In this document: one piece after another, positions 21,031 to 31,691 of the stretch
Layout of the letters: every line of letters starts with the position of its first letter
Numbering within the stretch: the first letter of the stretch is position 1
Position numbers and translations under genes: made by a program
NCBI GenBank assembly: GCA_011391175.1
Contig: JAABQZ010000002.1
Span: 1 to 55,442, forward strand
DNA from: Methylophilaceae bacterium
GTDB lineage: Bacteria > Pseudomonadota > Gammaproteobacteria > Burkholderiales > Methylophilaceae
Direction: 5' to 3'
DNA length: 55,442 bases
The notes under the pieces: generated by a model
Database searches by the model: none
Seen by the model: only the letters and a program-made list of their open reading frames with translations
Told to the model about the DNA's origin: nothing

Positions 21031-21054
21031 TATACAAACAAGAATGTATGTAAA
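21031..21054. promoter_or_regulatory. Putative TetR/AcrR-family operator in the divergent efflux/regulator intergenic region
   Basis: tatacaaacaagaatgtatgtaaa: imperfect inverted repeat TACAAACA-AGAA-TGTATGTA resembling AcrR/TtgR operators. Confidence 0.6.
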
Positions 21055-21174
21055 CAATTTTTAGCGGTTAGCGGTAAATTTACAATTTAATTCAAAGGTT
21101 ATTAATTAGCTCGTAAAAAACTTATTTTTTAAGTAATTAATATGTTGAGTAACTAATATAAAGTGCAATAAATT

Positions 21175-21795
21175 ATGGTCAGAAAAACGAAAGAAGACGC
21201 TGAGCTCACTAGGCAACGCATTATCAACGCCGCAAGAACGGTATTTTTAACCCGTGGCGTTAGCCGTTCTACGCTTGAACACATTGCCGCCCAAGCAGAA
21301 GTGACGCGTGGGGCGGTTTATTGGCACTTTAAAAATAAAACTGAAATTTTTTATGCTTTACGTGATCGCGCATTTTTACCTTTAATCGACCGCATGTACG
21401 ACACACTCGCCATACAAACTGACGACATAGACCCACTGACCCAAATTGAAAATAGCTTGAGTGACACCATTAATGAGCTCAATGAAAACATTGAAATGCG
21501 TCAGATTTATGAAATCATGATGATTAAATGTGAGTATGTAGATGAGTTTGCCACGGTGTTACAGCAAATTTTAAATAACTGTTCCAATATTACTGAAAAA
21601 ATTCAACTTGCTTACGAACGCGCACATGAGCAAAACCTGCTAACCCCTACCCTCACGCCGCATACACTGGCGCTCGATACGCATTTGTTTTTTAGCGGCT
21701 TGTTACATATGTGGGTAAAAGATGCCGATGGTAGCCGCTTTCGCCATCAAGCTAAACAGTTAATACAATCCCACATCAATTTGCGCAGAAAATAG
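21175..21795 (+). CDS. TetR/AcrR-family transcriptional regulator of the efflux operon
   Basis: MVRKTKEDAELTRQRIINAARTVFLTRGVSRSTLEHIAAQAEVTRGAVYWHFKNKTEIF; divergent from RND operon. Confidence 0.95.
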   Translation: MVRKTKEDAELTRQRIINAARTVFLTRGVSRSTLEHIAAQAEVTRGAVYWHFKNKTEIFYALRDRAFLPLIDRMYDTLAIQTDDIDPLTQIENSLSDTINELNENIEMRQIYEIMMIKCEYVDEFATVLQQILNNCSNITEKIQLAYERAHEQNLLTPTLTPHTLALDTHLFFSGLLHMWVKDADGSRFRHQAKQLIQSHINLRRK

Positions 21796-21859
21796 CATAA
21801 ACCTATTGTAAATCAATCACAAAGGCGATATTATCGATAAAACACTTTAGGAGTCGCTA

Positions 21860-22216
21860 GTGAAAGTTCAAACAGGCGAAATTTACGGCAAACAGACATC
21901 CAACAAATTTGTGATGTACAACGTGCTTAAAGTAAGTAAAACTAAAGGCACTAATAAAGCAAATACAGACCAAGAGATTGTCACCCTGCAGAATATTGAC
22001 AACTTGCTCAGCTTATTTGAAACAACCTCACAAAAGCTGTTCAGTTCTGGCTATATCCTGATTAGCCAAACGCCTTATATTGATTTAAACGCAACCACAC
22101 CCAAAAAACGCAAAGCCGCTAAAAAACCAACGCGTTGCCCACTTACCTTAGATTTTTTAGAAGCTCGCGCCGATAGCGAACGTCCAGCGCCAGTACTACA
22201 AGATTTATTTAGTTAG
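21860..22216 (+). CDS. Hypothetical 118-aa protein
   Basis: GTG start with nearby AGGAG; ends before a palindromic repeat. Confidence 0.5.
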   Translation: MKVQTGEIYGKQTSNKFVMYNVLKVSKTKGTNKANTDQEIVTLQNIDNLLSLFETTSQKLFSSGYILISQTPYIDLNATTPKKRKAAKKPTRCPLTLDFLEARADSERPAPVLQDLFS

Positions 22217-22250
22217 TTTTATTTACAAAAACCCACACCTTCAAAACACC

Positions 22251-22287
22251 TGCCCTGCAGGCCAATACCCATGGGGCTTACAGAGCA
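22251..22287. repeat. Palindromic repeat copy (intergenic)
   Basis: TGCCCTGCAGGCCAATACCCATGGGGCTTACAGAGCA; aligns without gaps to copies at 35487-35523 and 55052-55089 (reverse). Confidence 0.85.
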
Positions 22288-22325
22288 TAATTTTTCTCTC
22301 GCACATCGATTAGATGTATTACACA

Positions 22326-22865
22326 CTATTCTTGCATATCCCGCCATTCATCAGTTTGGGGCTCACGTTGTAGATTTATTTTCTTCGGGTAGTCTTGACC
22401 AACTGCTCGGAATACGCTGATTACTTGTGCGAGCGGCACAAAGTAAAGCTTTTTATGGCGCATCTTATCTGAGGTGAGATAGAAACCTTCAATTATCCCA
22501 TCTTCCGTCAAGCCAATGATGAAAACATAGCTATGAATGACCTGATTACAAAGAAACTCAAGGTCATGTTGCTCTTGTGTCACCGAGTCTAGGTCAAATA
22601 ACTCTTCGAAATTGTGCCTGTTAAAATAGTCAACGATTTCGCCTTGTATTGCAGGAAATGACTCTAGGGTTACACTTATCTGCTTAGTTGATATTGAAAG
22701 CTTGAAAGTCGAAATTAGTTTGCGAATAGCATAGAAGCCTATAAAAATCTCTCGTTCGACACGCATAAGTGATTTCTCACTTGTTTCTTCTTCAACACGA
22801 AGTCGCTGGAGCCATGTGGCAGCCCTAAGAAGAGGTGTTTTCCAATAACGCGACACACTAATCAT
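22326..22865 (-). CDS. Hypothetical 179-aa protein, possible accessory gene
   Basis: Intact ORF ending near the palindromic repeat, immediately upstream region of rimO; no family recognised. Confidence 0.5.
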   Translation of the reverse strand: MISVSRYWKTPLLRAATWLQRLRVEEETSEKSLMRVEREIFIGFYAIRKLISTFKLSISTKQISVTLESFPAIQGEIVDYFNRHNFEELFDLDSVTQEQHDLEFLCNQVIHSYVFIIGLTEDGIIEGFYLTSDKMRHKKLYFVPLAQVISVFRAVGQDYPKKINLQREPQTDEWRDMQE

Positions 22866-22875
22866 AAATAAAATA

Positions 22876-24234
22876 CTAACCTCTCGGTGGCCCGCCCCTC
22901 AAATCATGCCCATCCGCACTATAAATCTCCACTTCCACAAAATCACCAGGCGTTAAGCCTTCAGCATCTTCCATATACACCACGCCATCAATCTCTGGCG
23001 CATCAGCTTTGGTGCGACCAATCGCCTCAATATGGCCTTCAGCATCTTGCACAATTTCATCCACCAACACCGTTTGCATGCTGCCGATTTTATTATGTAA
23101 CTTAGCCGCGCTAATACGCTCTTGCACTGCCATAAAGCGGCTTAGCCGCTCTTGTTTCACTTCTTCTGGCACATGGTCTGGCAACTCATTGGCTTTTGCC
23201 CCATCCACTGCAGAATAAGCAAAGCAGCCTACCCTGTCCAACTGGGCTTCTTCTAAAAAGTCCAATAGCATTTGAAAATCGTCTTCCGTCTCACCCGGGA
23301 AGCCTGCGATAAACGTACTACGCACGGTAATATCTGGGCAGATTTCGCGCCAAGCTTTAATGCGTGTCAAGTTATTCTCGGCGTGTGCTGGGCGTTTCAT
23401 GGCTTTTAAGATTCTAGGACTAGCATGCTGAAATGGCACGTCTAAATACGGCAAAATCAGGCCATCGGCCATTAAAGGAATCACTTCATCCACATGCGGA
23501 TATGGGTATACATAATGCAAGCGTGTCCATACACCAAGCTCAGATAAGCTTTGGCACAATTCAGTCATGCGCGTTTTCACAGGGCGACCGTTCCAAAAAC
23601 CCGGGCGGTATTTCACATCTACGCCATAAGCAGAGGTATCTTGCGAGATAACTAAAATCTCTGAAACACCTGCATTGACAAGATTCTCTGCCTCGTTCAA
23701 AACCTCACCAATTGGGCGACTGACTAAATCGCCGCGCATGCTGGGGATAATGCAAAAGCTGCAACGATGATTACAGCCTTCTGAAATCTTCAAGTACGCA
23801 TAATGGCTGGGCGTTAAGCGGATGCCTTGCGGCGGCACTAAATCGATAAACGGCTCGTGTAATTTGGGTAAATTAGCATGCACATGCGTCATCACTTCTT
23901 CTAGCGCATGTGGCCCAGTGACCGCTAAAACACTAGGATGTGCGGCCTCTACTACGCCTTTTTTGGCACCTAAACAACCAGTGACAATCACTTTGCCATT
24001 TTTGTGAATGGCCTCACCAATTGCATCCAGCGATTCTTGCACTGCAGAATCGATAAAGCCGCAGGTATTTACCACCACCAAATCAGAATCTTCATAACTG
24101 GGTGAGATTTCGTAGCCTTCAGCACGCAGTTGCGTAAGGATGCGCTCAGCATCACTACCCGCTTTGGGGCAGCCCAGCGACACAAAGCCAACTTTAGGGG
24201 CTGTGGATTTTAGAGATTGTGTTGAAGTTTTCAT
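22876..24234 (-). CDS. rimO: Ribosomal protein S12 methylthiotransferase RimO
   Basis: [28 protein letters not shown]; radical [18 protein letters not shown] domain end. Confidence 0.96.
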   Translation of the reverse strand: MKTSTQSLKSTAPKVGFVSLGCPKAGSDAERILTQLRAEGYEISPSYEDSDLVVVNTCGFIDSAVQESLDAIGEAIHKNGKVIVTGCLGAKKGVVEAAHPSVLAVTGPHALEEVMTHVHANLPKLHEPFIDLVPPQGIRLTPSHYAYLKISEGCNHRCSFCIIPSMRGDLVSRPIGEVLNEAENLVNAGVSEILVISQDTSAYGVDVKYRPGFWNGRPVKTRMTELCQSLSELGVWTRLHYVYPYPHVDEVIPLMADGLILPYLDVPFQHASPRILKAMKRPAHAENNLTRIKAWREICPDITVRSTFIAGFPGETEDDFQMLLDFLEEAQLDRVGCFAYSAVDGAKANELPDHVPEEVKQERLSRFMAVQERISAAKLHNKIGSMQTVLVDEIVQDAEGHIEAIGRTKADAPEIDGVVYMEDAEGLTPGDFVEVEIYSADGHDLRGGPPRG

Positions 24235-24265
24235 CTGTAGAACCTACTAATAATTCGTGCTAAAT

Positions 24266-25180
24266 TTAATGTAACCAAACGCCGACCAACCACACTGTCA
24301 TCACACCCAAGCCGATTAGGCAAAGTTGTGAAACGGTGGCGTTAAGCTCGGTGCGTTTGTGTAAACTGGGGATTAAATCGGCGACTGACACATAGAGCAG
24401 GCTAGCGGCGGCAAGCCCTAAAATATAAGGAATTGCACCAGTTGCTTGCTGCAAGAAATAATATGCCAACACAGCGCCCAGCAAGGTAGCTAAACTACTG
24501 CCTAAGTTAAACCATAACGCTTTTTTCTTGCTGTAGCCTGAGTGTAGCAAAATTAAAAAGTCGCCTACTTCTTGCGGGATTTCGTGCGCGATAATTGCCA
24601 GCGCAGTCACAATACCCACTTTTATGTCCACCATAAATGCAGATGCAATCAATACCCCATCCACAAAATTATGGAAGGTATCGCCGATTAAAATCATGGT
24701 AGCGCTTCTGCCGTCATCATGAGCATGAGTATGTGCTTGAGGTTTAGCAGAAATATTGGGCTGCAACTTTAAAACTGGTTTAAATTTAGTGGTGGTGACT
24801 AGACTTGTATTTTCAGCACTTACATTTTCAGAGCCCACATTCTCAGGACAGTGTGCATCATCATGCGGTGCGTGCACTTCGCAATGGTCACCATGACAAT
24901 GGCGCCATATCACCAGCTTTTCTAACGCAAAAAATAGCAATATGCCAATTAACACAGTACCCGTTACGGCTTGTACGCTAGTGGCGTGTTCAATTGCCTC
25001 TGGCAAAATCTCCAAAAATACTGCACCTAACATTGCGCCAATGGCATAGCTGATAAGCACGGGCAAGCCTGCGCGGCTAATATTAAGCGACACCAATGCT
25101 GCGCCTGCTACGCTGAGCACACCGCCCAATAAGCTAAAGAGCGTAATCCACGTGAGTATAGAAAATTCGGGAAGGTTCAT
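24266..25180 (-). CDS. ZIP-family metal transporter
   Basis: Multi-TM with His-rich loop HCHGDHCEVHAPHDDAHC...HTHAHDDGRSA and GDTFHNFVDGVLIASAFMVD, AHEIPQEVGDFLIL motifs. Confidence 0.93.
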   Translation of the reverse strand: MNLPEFSILTWITLFSLLGGVLSVAGAALVSLNISRAGLPVLISYAIGAMLGAVFLEILPEAIEHATSVQAVTGTVLIGILLFFALEKLVIWRHCHGDHCEVHAPHDDAHCPENVGSENVSAENTSLVTTTKFKPVLKLQPNISAKPQAHTHAHDDGRSATMILIGDTFHNFVDGVLIASAFMVDIKVGIVTALAIIAHEIPQEVGDFLILLHSGYSKKKALWFNLGSSLATLLGAVLAYYFLQQATGAIPYILGLAAASLLYVSVADLIPSLHKRTELNATVSQLCLIGLGVMTVWLVGVWLH

Positions 25181-25247
25181 GCCGTGCTAAGTATTTGAAA
25201 GGATGGGCATTATATATCAATTAAGCCTGAATTTAAGTTTGGTCTAG

Positions 25248-26030
25248 TCAAGCTAACCAAATGAGAGTTGCCATACGACCTGTGTCGCCATCGCGGCGAT
25301 ATGAAAAAAAACGTTCTTCATCGCTAAACGTACAAAAATCTTCGTCATATCCACCGCCATAAATATGGGCAACGCCCAAATTGTTTAAGCGCAGCGTAGC
25401 TAGTTGGTAAATATTGGCTAAGAATTTATTACCTTGCAATTTAAAGGCGCTGGCGGCATTTTTATCTTTTCCCACAAATTGCGCACGCACTTCTGCACCT
25501 ACTTCAAACGCCTTCGGGCCAATTGCAGGGCCAAGCCAAGCCATTAAATCAGCAGGCTTTAATTGTGCTGTCCTGCAGAGCTCATGAATACTGGCTTCCA
25601 GCACACCATCACATAGCCCGCGCCAACCCGCATGTACCGCAGCCACCACGCTACCCGCCTTGTCACACAACAGTACAGGTAAACAATCGGCGGTCATGGC
25701 CACACACACCACATTTTTTTGAGTAGTAAAACTCGCATCAGCACTGGGTATACAATTTATATCCACGCAGTTTGTATTAGCGGCATCAACCACCTCAATA
25801 CCATGCACTTGATTTAACCACACTGGTTCGCTAGGTAACAATTGACTCAGCAATTGGCGGTTTTGCGCAACATGCATCGGGTTATCTTTAACATGCGTGC
25901 CAAAATTTAAGCTGTTATAAGGTGCTAGGCTGTAGCCAGCTTTGCGAGTGGTCTGCAAGGCATGCACATTTGCTGGTGCTGGCCATTTTGGAACGATAAA
26001 ATCAGGACTAATCATCCTCTCACTCGTCAC
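25248..26030 (-). CDS. pgeF: Peptidoglycan editing factor PgeF (laccase-domain, YfiH)
   Basis: TADCLPVLLCDKAGSVVAAVHAGWRGLCDGVLEA; GYDEDFCTFSDEERFFSYRRDGDTGRMATLIWL. Confidence 0.94.
   Translation of the reverse strand: MTSERMISPDFIVPKWPAPANVHALQTTRKAGYSLAPYNSLNFGTHVKDNPMHVAQNRQLLSQLLPSEPVWLNQVHGIEVVDAANTNCVDINCIPSADASFTTQKNVVCVAMTADCLPVLLCDKAGSVVAAVHAGWRGLCDGVLEASIHELCRTAQLKPADLMAWLGPAIGPKAFEVGAEVRAQFVGKDKNAASAFKLQGNKFLANIYQLATLRLNNLGVAHIYGGGYDEDFCTFSDEERFFSYRRDGDTGRMATLIWLA
25569..25605. repeat. Candidate degenerate repeat copy inside pgeF coding sequence
   Basis: Core CTGCAGAGCTCATGAATACTGGCTTCCAG; 22/29 identity to reverse consensus without gaps. Confidence 0.4.
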
Positions 26031-27147
26031 CTTCTAAATCACTATCTTGCAAGTCTTCATCTTCAAAGTCTTCGTCGTCGCCATCTAAATCGAAATCGTC
26101 ATCGTCCTCACCTACATATAAGCCATTTTCATCCACTGCAAAATCAAAAGGCTCTTCTTCTATTGGTGCATCTTCATGGCGCATGGCTTCTAGCAAGACT
26201 TTCATGTCATCTGCCAGCTCAATTTGCCATTCCATAAACTCGTTGGTTTTAGGGTGAATTAAACCTAGTTTCACCGCATGTAATGCCTGCCGATTAAATC
26301 CAGTTACCGCATCGCGTAACGTTTGCGTCATCAATTTATGCGGAATAATATTGCCAATGCCATATACAGGGTCGCCTAACATAGGCGCTTTTAAAAACTG
26401 CATGTGCACACGAATTTGATGAGTGCGACCAGTTTCTAACTGGCAACGCAAATAGGTATGCACGCCAAAACGTTCTAGTACTTCATAATGGGTAATGGCG
26501 GGCTTGCCTGTACGCGATATGGCCATTTTAGTACGCGCATGCGAATGCCGACCAATCGGCTGATTAATGGTGCCATTGCGCCACAATTGCCCCCATACAA
26601 TCGCACGATATTCGCGTTTGACCTTGCGCGCTTGCAACTGCCGCACCAAACTCGTTTGCGCTTCTAGCGTCTTTGCCACCACCAGCAAACCACTGGTATC
26701 TTTATCTAGCCGATGCACAATGCCCGCGCGCGGCACATCATTTAGTTGCGGCGCGTGGTGCAATAATGCGTTCAACAATGTACCACTCCAATTGCCAGCC
26801 GCTGGGTGCACCACCAAGCCTGCGGGCTTATTAATCACTAGAATAGTGTCATCCTCAAACACAATATCCAGTGGGATATTTTCTGGCTTAAAGGCATTGT
26901 CTTGGGCGTTTTCTGGCGGGATTATCAGCACCTGCTCGCCACCCCACATCTTGGTTTTGGCAGTTGTCGCCTCACCATCTAAAGTCACCAAACCCGCTTT
27001 AATCCAAGCTTGCAGACGGCTTCGCGAATGCTCAGGCAAAAGCTGCTGCAAGGCCACATCTAGGCGCTGCCCGCCCATAGCCATAGGAATGCTTAGCATA
27101 ATATTTGCTGGGTTTTCGGTGTTGCTTTGCGTTTGTGTTTGGGGCAT
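26020..27147 (-). CDS. rluD: 23S rRNA pseudouridine synthase RluD
   Basis: S4 domain plus GIVHRLDKDTSGLLVVAKT; ends in a very acidic tail. Confidence 0.94.
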   Translation of the reverse strand: MPQTQTQSNTENPANIMLSIPMAMGGQRLDVALQQLLPEHSRSRLQAWIKAGLVTLDGEATTAKTKMWGGEQVLIIPPENAQDNAFKPENIPLDIVFEDDTILVINKPAGLVVHPAAGNWSGTLLNALLHHAPQLNDVPRAGIVHRLDKDTSGLLVVAKTLEAQTSLVRQLQARKVKREYRAIVWGQLWRNGTINQPIGRHSHARTKMAISRTGKPAITHYEVLERFGVHTYLRCQLETGRTHQIRVHMQFLKAPMLGDPVYGIGNIIPHKLMTQTLRDAVTGFNRQALHAVKLGLIHPKTNEFMEWQIELADDMKVLLEAMRHEDAPIEEEPFDFAVDENGLYVGEDDDDFDLDGDDEDFEDEDLQDSDLEGDE

Positions 27148-27197
27148 CGGTTATAATAGTGCTAATTAATTTTAGGTATTTCGTATTGAAATTGCTA

Positions 27198-28043
27198 ATG
27201 AAACATATTGCTAAGTATATTTTACAGCTTTTATTGCCATTGCTTGCCCCTTTATTTCTTGGCCTATTACTTGGAGGTTGCGCTATTTTTGGCGACCCGA
27301 CAGAATTAGATGACACCAAAGGCTGGCAGGCTGAGCGCATTTACCGAGCTGGCGAAGAAAAAATGATCGATAAAGATTATGATAAAGCTATTGGTTATTT
27401 TCAAAAGTTAGAATCACGCTTTCCACATGGCAAATATGCAACGCAAGCCCAATTAGAGATTGCTTACGCTTATTATAAAAAAAGTGACCCAATCTCTTGC
27501 ACTGCAGCAGCTGAACGCTTTATCAAGCTACACCCCAACCATCCCAATGTGGATTATGCTTATTATTTGAAAGGCCTTGCCACCTTTAACGAACGTGGCT
27601 TTATTGAAAAATATACCCTGCAAGAAATCAGCGATCGCGACCCAAAAACGCTTAAACTATCTTTTGCTGCCTTTAAAGAGCTGACCGACCGCTACCCAAA
27701 AAGCCGATATTTTAAAGACGCAACGCAACGCATGGTGTATTTAGTCAATTCACTCTCGCAGCACGAATTGCACGTGGCACGCTACTACATGAAGCGCCAA
27801 GCTTATTTGGCGGCATTGAATCGCGCAAAATATGTGCTGGAATATTATCCGAACTCAGCCTCTGTAGAAGAGGCGCTGGTGATAAGTATCAGCGCTTATG
27901 ATTATATGGAGCTAGATGATTTAAAGCAGGACACAGTGCGCGTGCTTAAAACCAACTACCCACAAAATCCGATGGTAACTGGCAAAGTAGTAGAAGATGA
28001 ACGCGTGTGGTGGAAATTCTGGGAAAGTCTGACTGAGAAATAG
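27198..28043 (+). CDS. bamD: Outer membrane assembly lipoprotein BamD
   Basis: Lipobox LLLGGCAIFG; TPR region AERIYRAGEEKMIDKDYDKAIGYFQKLESRFPHGKYATQAQLEIAYAYYK. Start moved to 27198 (MKHIAKY) from ORF start 27105. Confidence 0.95.
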   Translation: MKHIAKYILQLLLPLLAPLFLGLLLGGCAIFGDPTELDDTKGWQAERIYRAGEEKMIDKDYDKAIGYFQKLESRFPHGKYATQAQLEIAYAYYKKSDPISCTAAAERFIKLHPNHPNVDYAYYLKGLATFNERGFIEKYTLQEISDRDPKTLKLSFAAFKELTDRYPKSRYFKDATQRMVYLVNSLSQHELHVARYYMKRQAYLAALNRAKYVLEYYPNSASVEEALVISISAYDYMELDDLKQDTVRVLKTNYPQNPMVTGKVVEDERVWWKFWESLTEK

Positions 28044-28068
28044 GCAAGTAAAACGCTAACTGCTTTAG

Positions 28069-29502
28069 TTATCGCTTCTTATCTTCTGCATCTTTTTTAG
28101 CTTTTAGCTCGGCACGCTGGGCCGTTTTTCGTCGACGCATACTCACGATACCCTCGCCTGCTTTACGTTTGTTATCTGGCTCAGCGAAAGGGTTGTCGCC
28201 TTGTTTAAATTGCACCCGCAATGGCGTGCCTGTCAGTTGGAATGTCTTGCGAAACACACCCTCTAAAAAGCGCTTATAGCTGTCTTTTACGCCATCCACA
28301 TGGTTGCCATGCACCACCACAATCGGCGGATTCATGCCACCTTGGTGTGCATACCGCAACTTGGGTCTGGTGCCACGACTGACGGGTGGTTGATGTTGCG
28401 CGACTGCGTCTATTAAAACTCTCGTCAATTGTGGCGTGGCAAGCTTAGCCATGGCGGCTTTAAATGCGCCATCTACTGACACAAATAACTCTGGCAAGCC
28501 TTTTTTGCGTAGCGCTGAAATGTAGTGAAATTTAGCAAAATCTAAAAATTTCAGTTTCCGATCAATTTCGTTTTTAATAAACTCGCGCTCATCGTCAACC
28601 AAGCCATCCCATTTATTGATCGCCACCACTAGCGCCCGCCCTGCATCCAATATATAGGCGGCGACATGAGCATCTTGCTCAGTAATACCTTCTTGTGCAT
28701 CCACCACCAAAATCGCCACATTGGCGTCTTCAATGGCTTGCATGGTTTTTATCACAGAGAATTTTTCAATCGACTCGAACACGCGGCCGCGCTTACGTAC
28801 GCCAGCAGTGTCAATAATGATGTAATTTTTACCGTTTTTTTCGAGTTCAATTTCAATTGAATCACGCGTGGTGCCTGGTTCGTCAAACGCAATCACGCGC
28901 TCCTCACCCAGCAAAGCATTGACTAGCGTTGACTTGCCAACGTTAGGCCGTCCTACAATTGCGATTCTAGGGACTTTATTATTGGGCGATTTCTCATCAA
29001 AGTCAGGCTCAGGAAAATCCTCTAAAGCTAACTCGATTAAATCTTTAACACCTTCCCCGTGTGCAGATGAAATCGATAACGGTTCGCCAAGGCCCAATTC
29101 ATGGAAATCTGCCGCTACTACTGCGCGATTCATGCCTTCTGTTTTATTCACTGCCAGCAACACTGGGCGTTGAGCGCGGCGTAATTTATCCGCAATAATA
29201 AATTCCTGCGGTGTCATGCCTGCACGACCATCAACAATAAAAATCACTACATCGGCTTCATCAATTGCCAGCAAAGTCTGCTTGGCCATTTCTTTTAAAA
29301 TGCCTGATTCTGCGGTGGGCTCAAACCCACCAGTATCAATCACCAAATAGGGTTTACTGCCACCAATGCCGCGACCATAGTGGCGGTCGCGCGTAAGGCC
29401 TGGCAAGTCCGCCACCAGTGCGTCGCGACTTTTGGTTAAACGATTAAAAAGGGTGGATTTGCCAACGTTGGGGCGGCCAACGAGTACGATAGTAGGTAGC
29501 AT
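28069..29502 (-). CDS. der: Ribosome biogenesis GTPase Der (EngA)
   Basis: Two G domains: [18 protein letters not shown] and [18 protein letters not shown]. Confidence 0.97.
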   Translation of the reverse strand: MLPTIVLVGRPNVGKSTLFNRLTKSRDALVADLPGLTRDRHYGRGIGGSKPYLVIDTGGFEPTAESGILKEMAKQTLLAIDEADVVIFIVDGRAGMTPQEFIIADKLRRAQRPVLLAVNKTEGMNRAVVAADFHELGLGEPLSISSAHGEGVKDLIELALEDFPEPDFDEKSPNNKVPRIAIVGRPNVGKSTLVNALLGEERVIAFDEPGTTRDSIEIELEKNGKNYIIIDTAGVRKRGRVFESIEKFSVIKTMQAIEDANVAILVVDAQEGITEQDAHVAAYILDAGRALVVAINKWDGLVDDEREFIKNEIDRKLKFLDFAKFHYISALRKKGLPELFVSVDGAFKAAMAKLATPQLTRVLIDAVAQHQPPVSRGTRPKLRYAHQGGMNPPIVVVHGNHVDGVKDSYKRFLEGVFRKTFQLTGTPLRVQFKQGDNPFAEPDNKRKAGEGIVSMRRRKTAQRAELKAKKDAEDKKR

Positions 29503-29523
29503 ATGTTTACTGAGGCGCTTTGT

Positions 29524-30963
29524 TTATTGCTGCTCTGGGCTAGGCAATCTGATGCCCGGGCCGCTGTTGTCTTGGTTGTTGCTATCTGGAAGCAAAATTG
29601 AGTCTTTGTTTTGGAACAAAATACTACGCTCAGAATTAGGCTCGTTGGAAGACTCTGGCACAGCAGGCTCTTGCATCTCTGAGGGCGATATTTCCGGCTC
29701 GGGTAATGTTAACCTTGCTGGTGCGGGCTCTGTAGCCACCTCAGTATCTGGTTTTGAAACTGCTGGTGTTGGCTTAACATTGTTTTCATTAATGCTAATC
29801 GCGTACAAACCGCCATCACGCGTTTCTGCAATCAATTGATTTGATTTAGTCCCTGCAACTAATGACATCACTGCGTTACTGTCAAGTTGAACGCGCGCGG
29901 CAAATTTACCTTCTTCGCGCGTTAAAAAGTGCACATAACCTTCTAAGTCACCCACTGCAATCACACCACCCATCGGTAATGGCGCAGTTAAGCGGCGATT
30001 TGACAACGCCCCTTGCCGCCAAAATGTCTTGCCAGAAGTATAATCAAGTGAGTAAACAGCACCCAACGTGTGCGAAACAAATATTTTGGCATCTTCAGCA
30101 CTTAGACCACTGTAACTTGAAATATCACGATTCCAAAGAACGCGGCCAGACGCACGGTCTACTGCTGCAATTTTTCCTTGATATGCAACGGCATACACCA
30201 ATGCGCCGTCTACCACAGGCAAACTAGTAATGTCGGCAATGCGCTCAATCTCTGTAACGCCCCTGGGTTGCGCAACTGTGGCCTCCCATATCAGCTTACC
30301 GTTATCGGCACGAATAGCCACCATCTTACCACCCGCAAACCCTGCGTATATCGCACCACTATCCACCACCACACCCACACTACTACGCAAGGTAAGTGCT
30401 GGGTTAATCCGCTCATACACCCACTTACGGCTACCATCCGCCGCATCTAGGCCATAGATACGATTATCTCCAGAGCGCGCAATGACGACGCCGTCAAAGT
30501 AACGTGGCACACTTAAAATTTCGCTAGAAAGCTTAGCTTTCCACAGCTGTTTTCCAGATATATCGTAAGCAAACACATTGCCTTTGCTGCTGCCCACCAA
30601 CACAATACCAGCACCAAGGCCCACGCCACCACTAATTGGCTCACCCACATTAACAAGCCATATTTGACGACCATTGGTGGGGTCTAGTTTAGAAATTTCG
30701 CCTTCGGCATTAGCCGCATAAACCGCAGTCGAGTCAAGCGCAGGCGTGTAATCAAATGTTTCGGTTTTGCCAGTGTTGCTAGACCAATCCATTTTCACGG
30801 AATGCGTTGCTTGAATATCTTCTAATTCCGCTGGCGGGTTGGGTGGCTCACGGCCGAACACCTTGTCGGCAAAATCTAGGCGCAACTCAGTAAGCGTGCT
30901 ACATGCCGTGATGCCAAACAGGCTTAACAATAAAAATAATCGGATATATGATGTGCGTAACAT
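29524..30963 (-). CDS. bamB: Outer membrane assembly lipoprotein BamB (PQQ-like beta-propeller) with extended Pro-rich C-terminus
   Basis: Lipobox LFGITACSTL; repeated PQQ-like blades; upstream of der. Confidence 0.94.
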   Translation of the reverse strand: MLRTSYIRLFLLLSLFGITACSTLTELRLDFADKVFGREPPNPPAELEDIQATHSVKMDWSSNTGKTETFDYTPALDSTAVYAANAEGEISKLDPTNGRQIWLVNVGEPISGGVGLGAGIVLVGSSKGNVFAYDISGKQLWKAKLSSEILSVPRYFDGVVIARSGDNRIYGLDAADGSRKWVYERINPALTLRSSVGVVVDSGAIYAGFAGGKMVAIRADNGKLIWEATVAQPRGVTEIERIADITSLPVVDGALVYAVAYQGKIAAVDRASGRVLWNRDISSYSGLSAEDAKIFVSHTLGAVYSLDYTSGKTFWRQGALSNRRLTAPLPMGGVIAVGDLEGYVHFLTREEGKFAARVQLDSNAVMSLVAGTKSNQLIAETRDGGLYAISINENNVKPTPAVSKPDTEVATEPAPARLTLPEPEISPSEMQEPAVPESSNEPNSERSILFQNKDSILLPDSNNQDNSGPGIRLPSPEQQ

Positions 30964-30991
30964 GGGGTAGTAATTAGCCTAGGGCGTAAAT

Positions 30992-31618
30992 TTAAGCCCC
31001 TAAAGATTCAAGTTTTTGCTGTGTGTATTGATGTAATCTACCTTGTACATCCAAATTACCCAGTGCGCTTTCAAATGCTTTTTTTGCCTCGGCTTGTTTA
31101 CCTTGGGCTAAATACACGTCACCTTGCAAGCTTGCTTTTAGGCCTTCGTAGCCTTTGTCATTAATGCCCGCTAAAACTTTTTGTGCGCCATCGTAGTCTT
31201 TTTCTTCGAACAAAACACTTGCTAAGTGCAAACTGGCAATCGCTTTTACAGCACCTTCTTTGGCATTTTTAATGGCCCACTCTAATTGGGCTTTGGCACT
31301 TTTGTCATCATTGGCAGCAAAATTGGCTTTTGCTGCAAACACTGCAGCCCGGCCTGCATAAGGCGTACCAGAGTAACTATCCATCAATTTGGCAGACTGC
31401 ATTTTAATTTCTGCAGTTTTGCTGATATCCGTTACCACAAGAGCTTGATATAGTTCAGAGGCTTCTACTGCTTTTCTATTCTGAAAATAGCCATAAGCTT
31501 GCCAGCCTGCGTAAGCGATTAAAGCGGCTAATACCAGATTAATCGCCATTTTGCCATTTTTATTCCACCAAGCTTTAAACTCGTCTAACTGCTCTTGCTC
31601 TTCTAAATCGTATGCCAT
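30992..31618 (-). CDS. YfgM-family TPR protein (SecYEG ancillary subunit)
   Basis: MAYDLEEQEQLDEFKAWWNKNGKMAINLVLAALIAYAGWQAYGYFQ; adjacent to bamB/der. Confidence 0.92.
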   Translation of the reverse strand: MAYDLEEQEQLDEFKAWWNKNGKMAINLVLAALIAYAGWQAYGYFQNRKAVEASELYQALVVTDISKTAEIKMQSAKLMDSYSGTPYAGRAAVFAAKANFAANDDKSAKAQLEWAIKNAKEGAVKAIASLHLASVLFEEKDYDGAQKVLAGINDKGYEGLKASLQGDVYLAQGKQAEAKKAFESALGNLDVQGRLHQYTQQKLESLGA

Positions 31619-31691
31619 ATTTTTAAATCCACCGAAATTTTAATATCTAAAGCTTAATCCAAAATTCTAAAATAACTCTCTAATTTGCTAT

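Noticed and set aside
28630-28668. Repeat-like match in der (GCCCTGCATCCAATATATAGGCGGCGACATGAGCA)
   Set aside because: Needs gaps and falls in the conserved Der peptide ([17 protein letters not shown]), so protein conservation probably explains it.
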